Shown piece by piece: positions 39,984 to 45,538 of a stretch of DNA of 45,569 bases. The stretch spans positions 1 through 45,569 of the forward strand of contig JAGWVT010000014.1 in the NCBI GenBank assembly GCA_018970765.1, written 5' to 3'. The DNA is from Actinomycetales bacterium (GTDB lineage: Bacteria > Actinomycetota > Actinomycetes > S36-B12). Position 1 is the first letter of the stretch, and every line of letters starts with the position of its first letter. The position numbers and the translations under genes were made by a program. Under the pieces are notes generated by a model. The model searched no databases, was not told the origin of the DNA, and worked only from the letters and a program-made list of their open reading frames with translations.

Positions 39984-40021
39984 CTAGGATGTTGACAAGC
40001 CATCCTAGACCGTGGCAGTCT
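39984..40021 (+). promoter_or_regulatory. Putative promoter with operator-like inverted repeat
   Basis: -35 TTGACA (39992-39997), 18-bp spacer, weak -10 CAGTCT (40016-40021). A perfect inverted repeat, CTAGGATG (39984-39991) and CATCCTAG (40001-40008), encloses the -35 box, so a repressor bound there would block it. The gap upstream contains an A/T-rich CAAAATAAAT. Confidence 0.5.
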
Positions 40022-40046
40022 GCCCAAACCGTGCCCGTGAGGCCGG

Positions 40047-40229
40047 ATGGAGACTTCGATGCAGTGCGACTCGTGCGACGCGACGGCCGAGAAGACCTAC
40101 CACACCTACCACCACCGCCTGATGCGCTGGGTCGACGTGCCCGCTTGCGCGGCCTGCGCCGAGCACAACGGCATGACCGAGGAGCCTGAGATCAACGGCT
40201 GCATCTGCGAGGTGTGCCGTGTCGACTAG
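40047..40229 (+). CDS. Small three-knuckle zinc protein
   Basis: A 60-residue protein with CDSC (7-10), CAAC (34-37) and CICEVC (52-57). Spacing suggests one or two zinc ribbons. The start could also be ATG 40059. First gene after the putative 39992 promoter. Confidence 0.6.
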   Translation: METSMQCDSCDATAEKTYHTYHHRLMRWVDVPACAACAEHNGMTEEPEINGCICEVCRVD

Positions 40230-40551
40230 CCGCGTCAAGCCGTGCCCCGTCCACATGTTCCTGAGCAACGACTGCCTGCCATGCTTCAAGGCGCTCTGTG
40301 AGGAGTTGAACGGCCGCATCGACCAAGCGGACGCGGAGCGCGGCCAGTTGACCACTGAGGTGCAGCGGCTCACGCAGGAGTTGGAGACCGCCAACGGGTC
40401 GCGCCTGAGCGTCGAGCGTGCCGCCTACAAGCGCGGAGCCCACGATATGCGCCACGAGATCGCCCGCGAGATCCAGCGCCTCCTCGACATCAACAAAATC
40501 ATCTGCGCATCCGACGTGCGCGTCGTTCCCCTGCCCGAGGACAAGCCATGA
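40219..40551 (+). CDS. Coiled-coil protein of the GA-M/PEDKP paralogue family
   Basis: A 110-residue protein from GTG 40219. Cys pairs near the N-terminus (CPVH...DCLPC), a heptad region (ADAERGQLTTEVQRLTQELE), then ERAAYKRGAHDMRHEIARE and the end VVPLPEDKP. The same last two elements occur in the minus-strand gene at 31092-31493 and in the next gene. GAGG within the PEDKP codons is placed to serve as the ribosome-binding site of the next gene. Confidence 0.7.
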   Translation: MSTSRVKPCPVHMFLSNDCLPCFKALCEELNGRIDQADAERGQLTTEVQRLTQELETANGSRLSVERAAYKRGAHDMRHEIAREIQRLLDINKIICASDVRVVPLPEDKP

Positions 40552-40751
40552 CGACCGACGAAAGCAAGCTCGACTTTGCCGCAAGAATGCAGCGCGAACG
40601 AGACGAGGCGAAGGCTGAAGTCGCGGCGGCGTTCCGGCGTGGCGCAGAGGCCATGCGTGAGTCCATCGTCCGCTATGCTCACGACGACTGCGGTTTTCAT
40701 GCGATGGCGTCTTCCATCAAGCGCATCCCTGTGCCCGAGGACAAGCCATGA
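40548..40751 (+). CDS. Short member of the GA-M/PEDKP paralogue family
   Basis: A 67-residue protein coupled by ATGA. Features: MQRERDEAKAEVAAAFRRGA, EAMRESIVRY, and the end IKRIPVPEDKP. It is a shortened version of its neighbours and shows how the family is built from a heptad, a GA-x2-M helix and a conserved end. Confidence 0.7.
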   Translation: MTTDESKLDFAARMQRERDEAKAEVAAAFRRGAEAMRESIVRYAHDDCGFHAMASSIKRIPVPEDKP

Positions 40752-40924
40752 CCGAGACCGAGATGAAGACCAAGTTGGAGCACGCGGAGGAGCAGACGCA
40801 CCTGTGGCGCGTGGAGGCGTACGACTACGCGCACCAGATAGCCCGACTGCGCAGCCAAGTCGCGCGCCTGGAGGCCGAGTTGAACCTCGCGCAGGCCAAG
40901 CTCGCCCTCGCAGGAGCCCGGTAA
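40748..40924 (+). CDS. Small coiled-coil protein (58 residues)
   Basis: Starts at ATG 40748 (ATGA overlap) behind the GAGG of the PEDKP codons and ends at 40924. Highly charged helix (TEMKTKLEHAEEQTHLWRVE, then HQIARLRSQVARLEAELNLA). May be a broken-off heptad domain of the same paralogue family lacking the GA-M and PEDKP parts. Confidence 0.65.
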   Translation: MTETEMKTKLEHAEEQTHLWRVEAYDYAHQIARLRSQVARLEAELNLAQAKLALAGAR

Positions 40925-41127
40925 TGACCGACAAGGAGCGCATTCACCGTTGGATTACGCAGGCGGACCTTGAGCGGATGCTTGATGACGCATTCGCCAA
41001 GGGCGCGGAGGCTATGCAAGCCGTAGTGGTTGACGGGTTGTTTTGCGGCGACCAAAAATGCCCTGACTGCGACGCAGAGGAGGCTAACTACGTTCGCGTG
41101 CTGCCGCTCCCCAGGAGGCCCGCATGA
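40924..41127 (+). CDS. Diverged member of the GA-M paralogue family with CxxC
   Basis: A 67-residue protein whose ATG overlaps the previous stop (TAATG). Contains LERMLDDAFAKGAEAMQAVV, a CGDQKCPDC metal-type cluster, and ends VRVLPLPRRPA, a changed form of the PLPEDKP ending. Supports repeated duplication of this small gene. Confidence 0.65.
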   Translation: MTDKERIHRWITQADLERMLDDAFAKGAEAMQAVVVDGLFCGDQKCPDCDAEEANYVRVLPLPRRPA

Positions 41128-41687
41128 GCGACCAGCAGGAGCAGGAGCAGGAGCAGCCGATCATTCCCAAGGGCGCCAAGGTCATCGACACCAAGGAGTC
41201 TCTGGAACTGACCGACAAGATCCACCGGCTGGTCAGGCGCTTCTCGCGTGAGCTTGCGGAGCTTGTGGCGCAGGAGATCGGCGCGAGAGCGGTCAAAGTG
41301 CACAAGAAGCGCGGCCCTCCCAAGGGCCAGCCGATGCCACGGAGCCCGTGCCCTCTGTGCAAGAAAAACCCAAATTCGGGCCGGTGCTATGGCTTTATTT
41401 GCAAGGACTGCCGTGCGGGAAAGCCCATCGCCCACAGGCAAAAGGTCAAAGAGGTCTTTCGGGGACACGAGTACAAGAAAAAGGACCGCCTGGGGAAGGA
41501 CTTTGAGGTCAAAGTACCTGTTCCCAAGCACATCCCGCTCGCGCCCAAGCCTGTCGAGGTCGAGGACGTGGAACCGAGCTTCCTTGACACGCTCGTAGAA
41601 GTCATACAGATTGCCAAGCCGGCGGAAACACCGCCACCGGCCAGTAAGCCCCCGCCGAGTGACGACGGGATGGATTTTTTCACATGA
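41124..41687 (+). CDS. Zinc-ribbon protein
   Basis: A 187-residue protein coupled by ATGA. A helical N-terminal half (TDKIHRLVRRFSRELAELVA) is followed by basic KKRGPPKG, a zinc ribbon CPLC...C...CKDC (about 76-96), and an acidic, Pro-rich tail ending DDGMDFF. The layout recalls phage proteins with a nucleic-acid-binding core and a protein-recruiting tail. Unrecognised. Confidence 0.65.
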   Translation: MSDQQEQEQEQPIIPKGAKVIDTKESLELTDKIHRLVRRFSRELAELVAQEIGARAVKVHKKRGPPKGQPMPRSPCPLCKKNPNSGRCYGFICKDCRAGKPIAHRQKVKEVFRGHEYKKKDRLGKDFEVKVPVPKHIPLAPKPVEVEDVEPSFLDTLVEVIQIAKPAETPPPASKPPPSDDGMDFFT

Positions 41688-42163
41688 GCGAGCGGAACTA
41701 CAGCATCGTCGAGGGCCTGGGGGACGCAAGATCCCTCATCTTCGCGACCTGGTTGAAGTCCTACCAGAACAGCTCGCTTTTCGCGAAAGGCGTCCCTCGC
41801 GAGACGTTTTTCGCCCAGCATCACAAGGTCATCGAACGCATCCTTGAGCGCGCCGAGGTCCGCCTCGCCGTGCTGCCAGATGACCCGTCTGTCGTTTTTG
41901 GCTGGTCGGTTACCGAGCCGTGCCAGCGAATTAGTATCGTGGACCGTGATGCGGGCATCGTGCGCGTAACCCCGGAGTCGGTTGTCCATTACGTTTATGT
42001 GAAGCCGGATTTTCGCAGGTACGGCATCGCCAAAGCCCTCCTCGCGCACGTTGCCGGCGAGCCCTGGCGCTACTCGCACTCCACCTACATCCTCCGCGAT
42101 CTCAGGGAGAACAAGGTCATCCCTGATACCGTCATCTATGACCCATACGAGGCTTTCCGATGA
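41684..42163 (+). CDS. GNAT-family acetyltransferase
   Basis: A 159-residue protein coupled by ATGA. Motif A is clear: VVHYVYVKPDFRRYGIAKAL, with the acetyl-CoA-binding R-x-x-G-x-A at 111-116. The N-terminal half (FATWLKSYQNSSLFAKGVPR) resembles phage-encoded GNAT proteins. Substrate unknown; it could modify host or virion protein late in the early phase, just before terS. Confidence 0.78.
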   Translation: MSERNYSIVEGLGDARSLIFATWLKSYQNSSLFAKGVPRETFFAQHHKVIERILERAEVRLAVLPDDPSVVFGWSVTEPCQRISIVDRDAGIVRVTPESVVHYVYVKPDFRRYGIAKALLAHVAGEPWRYSHSTYILRDLRENKVIPDTVIYDPYEAFR

Positions 42164-42366
42164 GTGAGATTGACGAAATCAAGCAGCAGTACGCTCAGAA
42201 ATGCGCCCAGCTTGGCGACTTGGTCGTCCAGCAGCGCCGACTCCACTCCGCCGCCGAGCACGTCATCCGCGAGATCGAACAACTGGAACAGGATGCGCGG
42301 CAACTCGCTACCACAACCGCAGAACCTACCAACAACTCCCCCGTTGCTGGTACTCAGGAGCCCTAA
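42160..42366 (+). CDS. Small coiled-coil protein
   Basis: A 68-residue protein coupled by ATGA. The first 50 residues form a charged helix (QQYAQKCAQLGDLVVQQRRL, then VIREIEQLEQDARQL), followed by a Thr/Asn/Pro-rich tail. Unrecognised. Confidence 0.65.
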   Translation: MSEIDEIKQQYAQKCAQLGDLVVQQRRLHSAAEHVIREIEQLEQDARQLATTTAEPTNNSPVAGTQEP

Positions 42367-42636
42367 ATGTCCAAGGACACCAAGGAAGTCATCCCCGGCA
42401 AGGAAGCCATCCACTCCGTTCGCATCCGCACCGGAGGCGTCCACTACACCGGCGCTCGCATCATCACTACCCTTACCATCGATCCCGCCGCCCAGAACCT
42501 TACCGGCTCTAACGTGGTCGTCTGCTCCGACATCCGCTTCCATCCCGCCGGTATCGCCTTCACCGCCGTTCCCTCCGAGAACGCCGGCTCGCACGTCATC
42601 CCCTATGCCAACATCGAGGTCATCAACCTCGCCTAA
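42367..42636 (+). CDS. Small beta-rich protein
   Basis: An 89-residue protein whose ATG follows the previous stop directly, 6 bases after CAGGAG. Alternating hydrophobics (IHSVRIRTGGVHYTG; RIITTLTIDPAA; VIPYANIEVINLA) indicate a beta-barrel or sandwich. Codons become mostly C-ending, differing from the adjacent terS, so it may have a separate history. Confidence 0.65.
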   Translation: MSKDTKEVIPGKEAIHSVRIRTGGVHYTGARIITTLTIDPAAQNLTGSNVVVCSDIRFHPAGIAFTAVPSENAGSHVIPYANIEVINLA

Positions 42637-42666
42637 CGCACTGCGTTACGGCTACCAAGGTGCGCC

Positions 42667-43080
42667 TTGAACCGCAAATCTGACGCACTCACTTTGAAAC
42701 AGGAAAAATTCCTAGAGGAGTACCTCAAGGACAAAAACGGCTTCCAGGCCGCGATCCGTGCCGGTTATTCGCCCAACACCGCGAAAAATGCCGCTGCGCA
42801 TAATCTGCAAAACGCGATCATCGCCTCTAGGATCGACGCCGCAAATCGCAAATCCATTCAACGGGCGGAGGTCGATGCCGCTTTTGTTATTCGCGAACTA
42901 AAGAGGGTCGCGGAGCAGGAAGATGTCGCGCAGTCGACAAAAGTGCGCGCCCTGGAGCTCATCGCCAAGCATCTCGGGATGCTGGAAGACCGCGTTAGCG
43001 TCAAGGTGGACGGCCTTACGTCAGAGCAGCGCGCGGAGCGGGTTGCGATACTCCTCGAGCGGGTCAAGTCGCGCGAATAA
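42667..43080 (+). CDS. terS: Terminase small subunit
   Basis: A 137-residue protein, starting at TTG 42667 after AAGGTG. The N-terminus LTLKQEKFLEEYLKDKNGFQ then AAIRAGYSPNTAKNAAAHNL is the helix-turn-helix DNA-recognition domain of Terminase_2-type small subunits; the middle (AAFVIRELKRVAEQED) and end form the oligomerising helices. It should recognise the packaging site and recruit TerL. Repeated motifs begin at its stop codon. Confidence 0.92.
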   Translation: MNRKSDALTLKQEKFLEEYLKDKNGFQAAIRAGYSPNTAKNAAAHNLQNAIIASRIDAANRKSIQRAEVDAAFVIRELKRVAEQEDVAQSTKVRALELIAKHLGMLEDRVSVKVDGLTSEQRAERVAILLERVKSRE

Positions 43081-43434
43081 GTGCGACGGGATGCAGGCTG
43101 CGCGTCTGACTTGGAAAGTGCGCGACTGAAAGAGACAGAGATCTCTGTACGAGCCCGCGCGCGATCCCAGAATTACCTCTAGTGCGTAGACACAGTCAAG
43201 GGGGGAGAAGTACTTGTGTGTAACCGGCCGGAATCAGGCCGCCAAAAAGTGCGCTATGTCTATGCGTGGACTAAAAAGTGCGCCTCTTGTGGTAGCAAAA
43301 GTGCGATCAAAATGAGAAAAACGCACTCCCTGTGTGGGTCTTCCACTGCCAGTTAATGTATGGATAGAGTAAAAACTGCGCCCGTCCGCTACTGGCGCGG
43401 CCTTTAGCGGATTGTGCGCCGCAACAAAAGTGCG
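43077..43434. repeat. Noncoding block with repeated A-tract + GTGCG motifs
   Basis: Within 43081-43448, which has no gene, A-tract plus GTGCG occurs at 43077 (AATAAGTGCG), 43115, 43244, 43273, 43297 and 43426, with an inverted copy (CGCACT after AAAAA) at 43317-43327 and a variant AAAAACTGCG at 43371. A perfect 14-bp palindrome, ACAGAGATCTCTGT, lies at 43135-43148. Candidate TerS (pac) binding array, iterons or operator array. Confidence 0.8.
43341..43370 (+). promoter_or_regulatory. Putative promoter before gene 43449
   Basis: TTCCAC (43341-43346), 18-bp spacer, TAGAGT (43365-43370). The -10 equals that of the early leftward promoter; the -35 is weak. GTGCG repeats lie on both sides, so binding there could control it. 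Confidence 0.4.
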
Positions 43435-43448
43435 TTTAGGAGGCTCCG

Positions 43449-43688
43449 ATGCACTGGACCGACGACGACGGCGACGACGTGAGCGAGGCTATCGCGCGGA
43501 TGCGCGCGGCCGTGGCGTGTCTCGAGGGCGACCTAGCTGCCAAGCGCGCGAGGCCGGCGACCCGTCGTGCCCTGGATGCCGCGATGTCGGCCTTGCTCGC
43601 CCTGGACGACGTGTATTTCGAGGATGAGGCGGGCGGGCCGGTACCGGAAGCGTGGCGTCGTGCGCGTGAGCTGCTACGCAAGGCGTAA
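43449..43688 (+). CDS. Small acidic helical protein
   Basis: A 79-residue protein with TTAGGAGG before its ATG. Features: DVSEAIARMRAAVACLEGDL, then RRALDAAMSALLALDDVYFE and a basic C-terminal helix. It is isolated between the repeat block and a convergent minus-strand operon. Unrecognised. Confidence 0.7.
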   Translation: MHWTDDDGDDVSEAIARMRAAVACLEGDLAAKRARPATRRALDAAMSALLALDDVYFEDEAGGPVPEAWRRARELLRKA

Positions 43689-43717
43689 AAAAGGCCCCGG
43701 CCCTAAGACCGGAGCCC
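43687..43717 (-). terminator. Rho-independent terminator of the minus-strand small-gene operon
   Basis: On the minus strand an 8-bp stem (GGCTCCGG with CCGGGGCC, one T-G pair) with an 8-base loop, followed by TTTTTT. It lies just beyond the stop of the last minus-strand gene and overlaps the end of gene 43449. Confidence 0.85.
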
Positions 43718-43738
43718 GTAAGGTGCGAGCGGGGTAGG

Positions 43739-43849
43739 CTAGGTGTCCTCCTTGGCGGCGTCGGCGCACGGCTGGCAGACAGGAACCAGGCTCATATCCT
43801 CTTCGACGTGCGTCGTGGCGGGCTCGGTCTCGCAGTAGCGGCAACTCAT
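43739..43849 (-). CDS. 36-residue zinc-finger protein
   Basis: From the ATG ending at 43849 (ATGA overlap) the product reads MSCRYCETEPATTH...VPVCQPCADAAKEDT: two CxxC pairs 19 residues apart, a minimal zinc ribbon. Last gene of the operon before the terminator. Confidence 0.65.
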   Translation of the reverse strand: MSCRYCETEPATTHVEEDMSLVPVCQPCADAAKEDT

Positions 43850-44034
43850 CGTGCTTCCCATTCACGGATCACGTCCGCAAAAATGCGCCGGTCCCGGCGC
43901 GTGTTGGTTGTCCACTGTGCGCGCACCAGGGCGCGGGCCTCTAGGCGTGCGCTGCAACTCTCGCACACTGCGCAACCCTCGCGGATAAACTGCGCGGGCT
44001 CCTCGGCGCATCGGTCGCAGGGATGATCGGTCAC
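43846..44034 (-). CDS. Small zinc-finger protein
   Basis: A 62-residue protein from the GTG ending at 44034 (GTGA overlap). CDRC and CAVCESC supply zinc ligands near the N-terminus; a basic helix (ARALVRAQWTTNTRRDRRIF) follows. Similar in plan to its two neighbours. The longer frame to 44064 lacks support. Confidence 0.65.
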   Translation of the reverse strand: MTDHPCDRCAEEPAQFIREGCAVCESCSARLEARALVRAQWTTNTRRDRRIFADVIREWEAR

Positions 44035-44189
44035 TTGAGCCCCCAGATGTAGCAGCGCTCGCACGTCAACCCGTAGGGCGAAACGTGCACTAGGTCGCGG
44101 TCAGATAGGAATTGCGCGCGACAACGGATGCACGCGCCCCAATGGGCCGGATGCGCGCCGTTAAGCGCTTTCCAAATAGGTTTCAGCAT
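44031..44189 (-). CDS. 52-residue zinc-finger protein
   Basis: From the ATG ending at 44189, 5 bases after AAGGGG. Features: MLKPIWKALNGAHPAHWGAC then CIRC and CERC pairs and the end YIWGLK. Its leader carries the GCCCG hairpin directly before the ribosome-binding site. Confidence 0.65.
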   Translation of the reverse strand: MLKPIWKALNGAHPAHWGACIRCRAQFLSDRDLVHVSPYGLTCERCYIWGLK

Positions 44190-44200
44190 ATCTACCCCTT

Positions 44201-44263
44201 GCCCGTCACGCGGGCGGCAAGCGCGGAATGCGCTCGGGAAGACCGGTGCCGCAGGCGCACCGG
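44201..44263 (-). promoter_or_regulatory. Hairpin leader of gene 44031-44189
   Basis: Two stems: CCGGTGC/GCACCGG (44243-44263, 7-base loop) and GCCCG/CGGGC (44201-44215, 5-base loop) which ends immediately before the AAGGGG ribosome-binding site. The same arrangement precedes gene 44280-44555. Possibly controls translation. Confidence 0.6.
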
Positions 44264-44279
44264 CAGACCCGAAAGCACT

Positions 44280-44555
44280 CTAGCGGTTGGTATCGTTCGG
44301 CACCTCGAACATTGCGCCGTCGCCTAGAACGAAGGCATACCCGCAAGGGATTGCGCCGCCGCGCCACGTGCCGGACCAACCCATGTGCTCTGCCATCGCC
44401 AGCGCCGCCGCTCGGTGATTCTGCTCGGAGTTTAACTCGTATCGGTATGGGTAGTAGTGTCGCAGGCCGCTTTCGGTCGTCGCGCTGATGCGCGAGCCCC
44501 GCGTGTTGGTCGGGCCGTGATACTTAGTCGTGATTGCTTGCCGCATGAATTCCAT
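44280..44555 (-). CDS. Conserved phage protein of unknown function
   Basis: A 91-residue protein with GAGGTG before its ATG. QAITTKYHGPTNTRGSRISA, NSEQNHRAAALAMAEHMGW and GGAIPCGYAFVLGDG form a combination I recall from many environmental phages, without assigned role. An in-frame ATG ending at 44546 is possible. Confidence 0.75.
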   Translation of the reverse strand: MEFMRQAITTKYHGPTNTRGSRISATTESGLRHYYPYRYELNSEQNHRAAALAMAEHMGWSGTWRGGAIPCGYAFVLGDGAMFEVPNDTNR

Positions 44556-44565
44556 GTTTCACCTC

Positions 44566-44649
44566 GCCCGTTACGCGGGCCATCCGGGTTAGGTCCCGGT
44601 GTCAGTGTCCCTCACGGGGCGCTCACACCGGAACGCGGCAAGAGCCGCG
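44566..44649 (-). promoter_or_regulatory. Hairpin leader of gene 44280-44555
   Basis: GCCCG/CGGGC (44566-44580) abuts the GAGGTG ribosome-binding site. Upstream is an extended stem (44596-44631): CCGGTGT/ACACCGG, one C-C mismatch, then AGTGTCCC/GGGGCGCT and a TCAC loop; and a third stem, CGCGGC/GCCGCG with loop AAGA (44634-44649). Confidence 0.65.
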
Positions 44650-44659
44650 CCCGGACGTG

Positions 44660-44896
44660 CTACCGCTTGCCCTCCCACCAGCCGTCGTGCCCCACCCACC
44701 AGGCGCCGTCCTCGAAAACGCGCTGCGCGTCGTACCGGTGATCCTCGCGCGTCTCGCGGTCCTCGCAGTTGCACCCGCTGTGGTCCGCGAATTCCACGTC
44801 GTGCCCGATGGTGCGCGACAGGAGCCTCGCGTATTGCCGCGCCTGTGCGTCGGTCACGTTCCCCAGGTTGTCCCTCCTGACGTAATAGATAGCCAT
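44660..44896 (-). CDS. Small Trp- and acidic-rich protein
   Basis: A 78-residue protein with AGGAGG before its ATG. AIYYVRRDNLGNVTDAQARQ, then HDVEFADHSGCNCEDRETRE and the Trp-rich end WWVGHDGWWEG. Unrecognised; possibly an anti-host protein, by position only. Confidence 0.7.
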   Translation of the reverse strand: MAIYYVRRDNLGNVTDAQARQYARLLSRTIGHDVEFADHSGCNCEDRETREDHRYDAQRVFEDGAWWVGHDGWWEGKR

Positions 44897-45025
44897 TTAC
44901 CGCCTCCTGTGCAGCGCGCTATGCGCCGCGTTGATTGACTTGTCTTGTGCCGTCCACACGCACGCCGTCCACGCGGCAAGCTCTGCCGTCAGCACGATCA
45001 GTGCCAGTGCCGTTAGGCGTGTCAC
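44897..45025 (-). CDS. 42-residue membrane peptide
   Basis: From the GTG ending at 45025 (GTGA overlap). A hydrophobic helix (LTALALIVLTAELAAWTACV) is followed by a short basic end (HSALHRRR). Its last codons contain AGGAGG for the next gene. Confidence 0.6.
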   Translation of the reverse strand: MTRLTALALIVLTAELAAWTACVWTAQDKSINAAHSALHRRR

Positions 45026-45180
45026 GACAGCACCGCCCGCCGCACGGGATGCGCCGTCGTGTCCGCCGCCACGCGCTCAAAAATGCGGGTATACTCTTTC
45101 GCCGTCATGCGTCCCGTCCGGAGCTGCTCAAAAGCTTCCCGCAGGATCGCCGCCCCGTCCTCTCGCGTCAGTGTTTGCAC
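45022..45180 (-). CDS. First gene of the minus-strand small-gene operon (52 residues)
   Basis: From the GTG ending at 45180 after GGAG. Features: LTREDGAAILREAFEQLRTG, then MTAKEYTRIFERVAADTTAH, a charged helical protein. Starts about 33 bases after the predicted transcription start. Unrecognised. Confidence 0.65.
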   Translation of the reverse strand: MQTLTREDGAAILREAFEQLRTGRMTAKEYTRIFERVAADTTAHPVRRAVLS

Positions 45181-45219
45181 TGGTCTACTCCGCCGCAGCA
45201 CCGTGCTGCGATGTGGGCT

Positions 45220-45248
45220 ATCCTAGTGGTGTGGTGCCACGCTGTCAA
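45220..45248 (-). promoter_or_regulatory. Sigma70-type promoter of the minus-strand small-gene operon
   Basis: On the minus strand: perfect -35 TTGACA (45248-45243), 17-bp spacer, -10 TAGGAT (45225-45220). Start near 45213. Divergent from whatever transcribes the terminal repeats and late operon. Confidence 0.8.
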
Positions 45249-45262
45249 GCAACCATTTTCGG

Positions 45263-45538
45263 GTGACACCTAAGCCCTCGAAAACACTGCGAACCGTGCG
45301 CGACGAAACTAGGGCGCGGCTCCGATGCCAGGGCGCGGGACGTGCGACGCTGGCGGTCAGGGTCGTGCGGCAGGTGCGCCGTGCGCGGTACCCCGGCGGC
45401 AGGCGATGCCCGTCGTGCCGCGATGCGTCAAGCCAGGCCTCGAGCCCTACCCCTACCCCCCCCCCCACCATGCGCGCGCGGGATTACTTCAATATATATA
45501 CACCCCCCAGAGAGTACCCACCATGCTTGGTGGCGTGA
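45263..45538 (+). CDS. Doubtful reading frame running into the terminal repeats
   Basis: A 91-codon frame from GTG 45263 without a ribosome-binding site. The first 60 residues are Arg-rich with a CPSC pair (TVRDETRARLRC, RYPGGRRCPSC) and mostly G/C-ending codons, so they might be real; the rest translates the poly-C tract and 53-bp units and looks like noise. Confidence 0.25.
   Translation: MTPKPSKTLRTVRDETRARLRCQGAGRATLAVRVVRQVRRARYPGGRRCPSCRDASSQASSPTPTPPPTMRARDYFNIYTPPREYPPCLVA

Noticed and set aside
43077-43434. CRISPR array
   Set aside because: Repeated motif is only about 9 bases, irregularly spaced and partly inverted; spacers and repeat lengths do not fit a CRISPR.
45223-45471. 82-codon minus-strand frame near the right end
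   Set aside because: It begins in the poly-C tract and runs through the consensus minus-strand promoter, lacking a ribosome-binding site.
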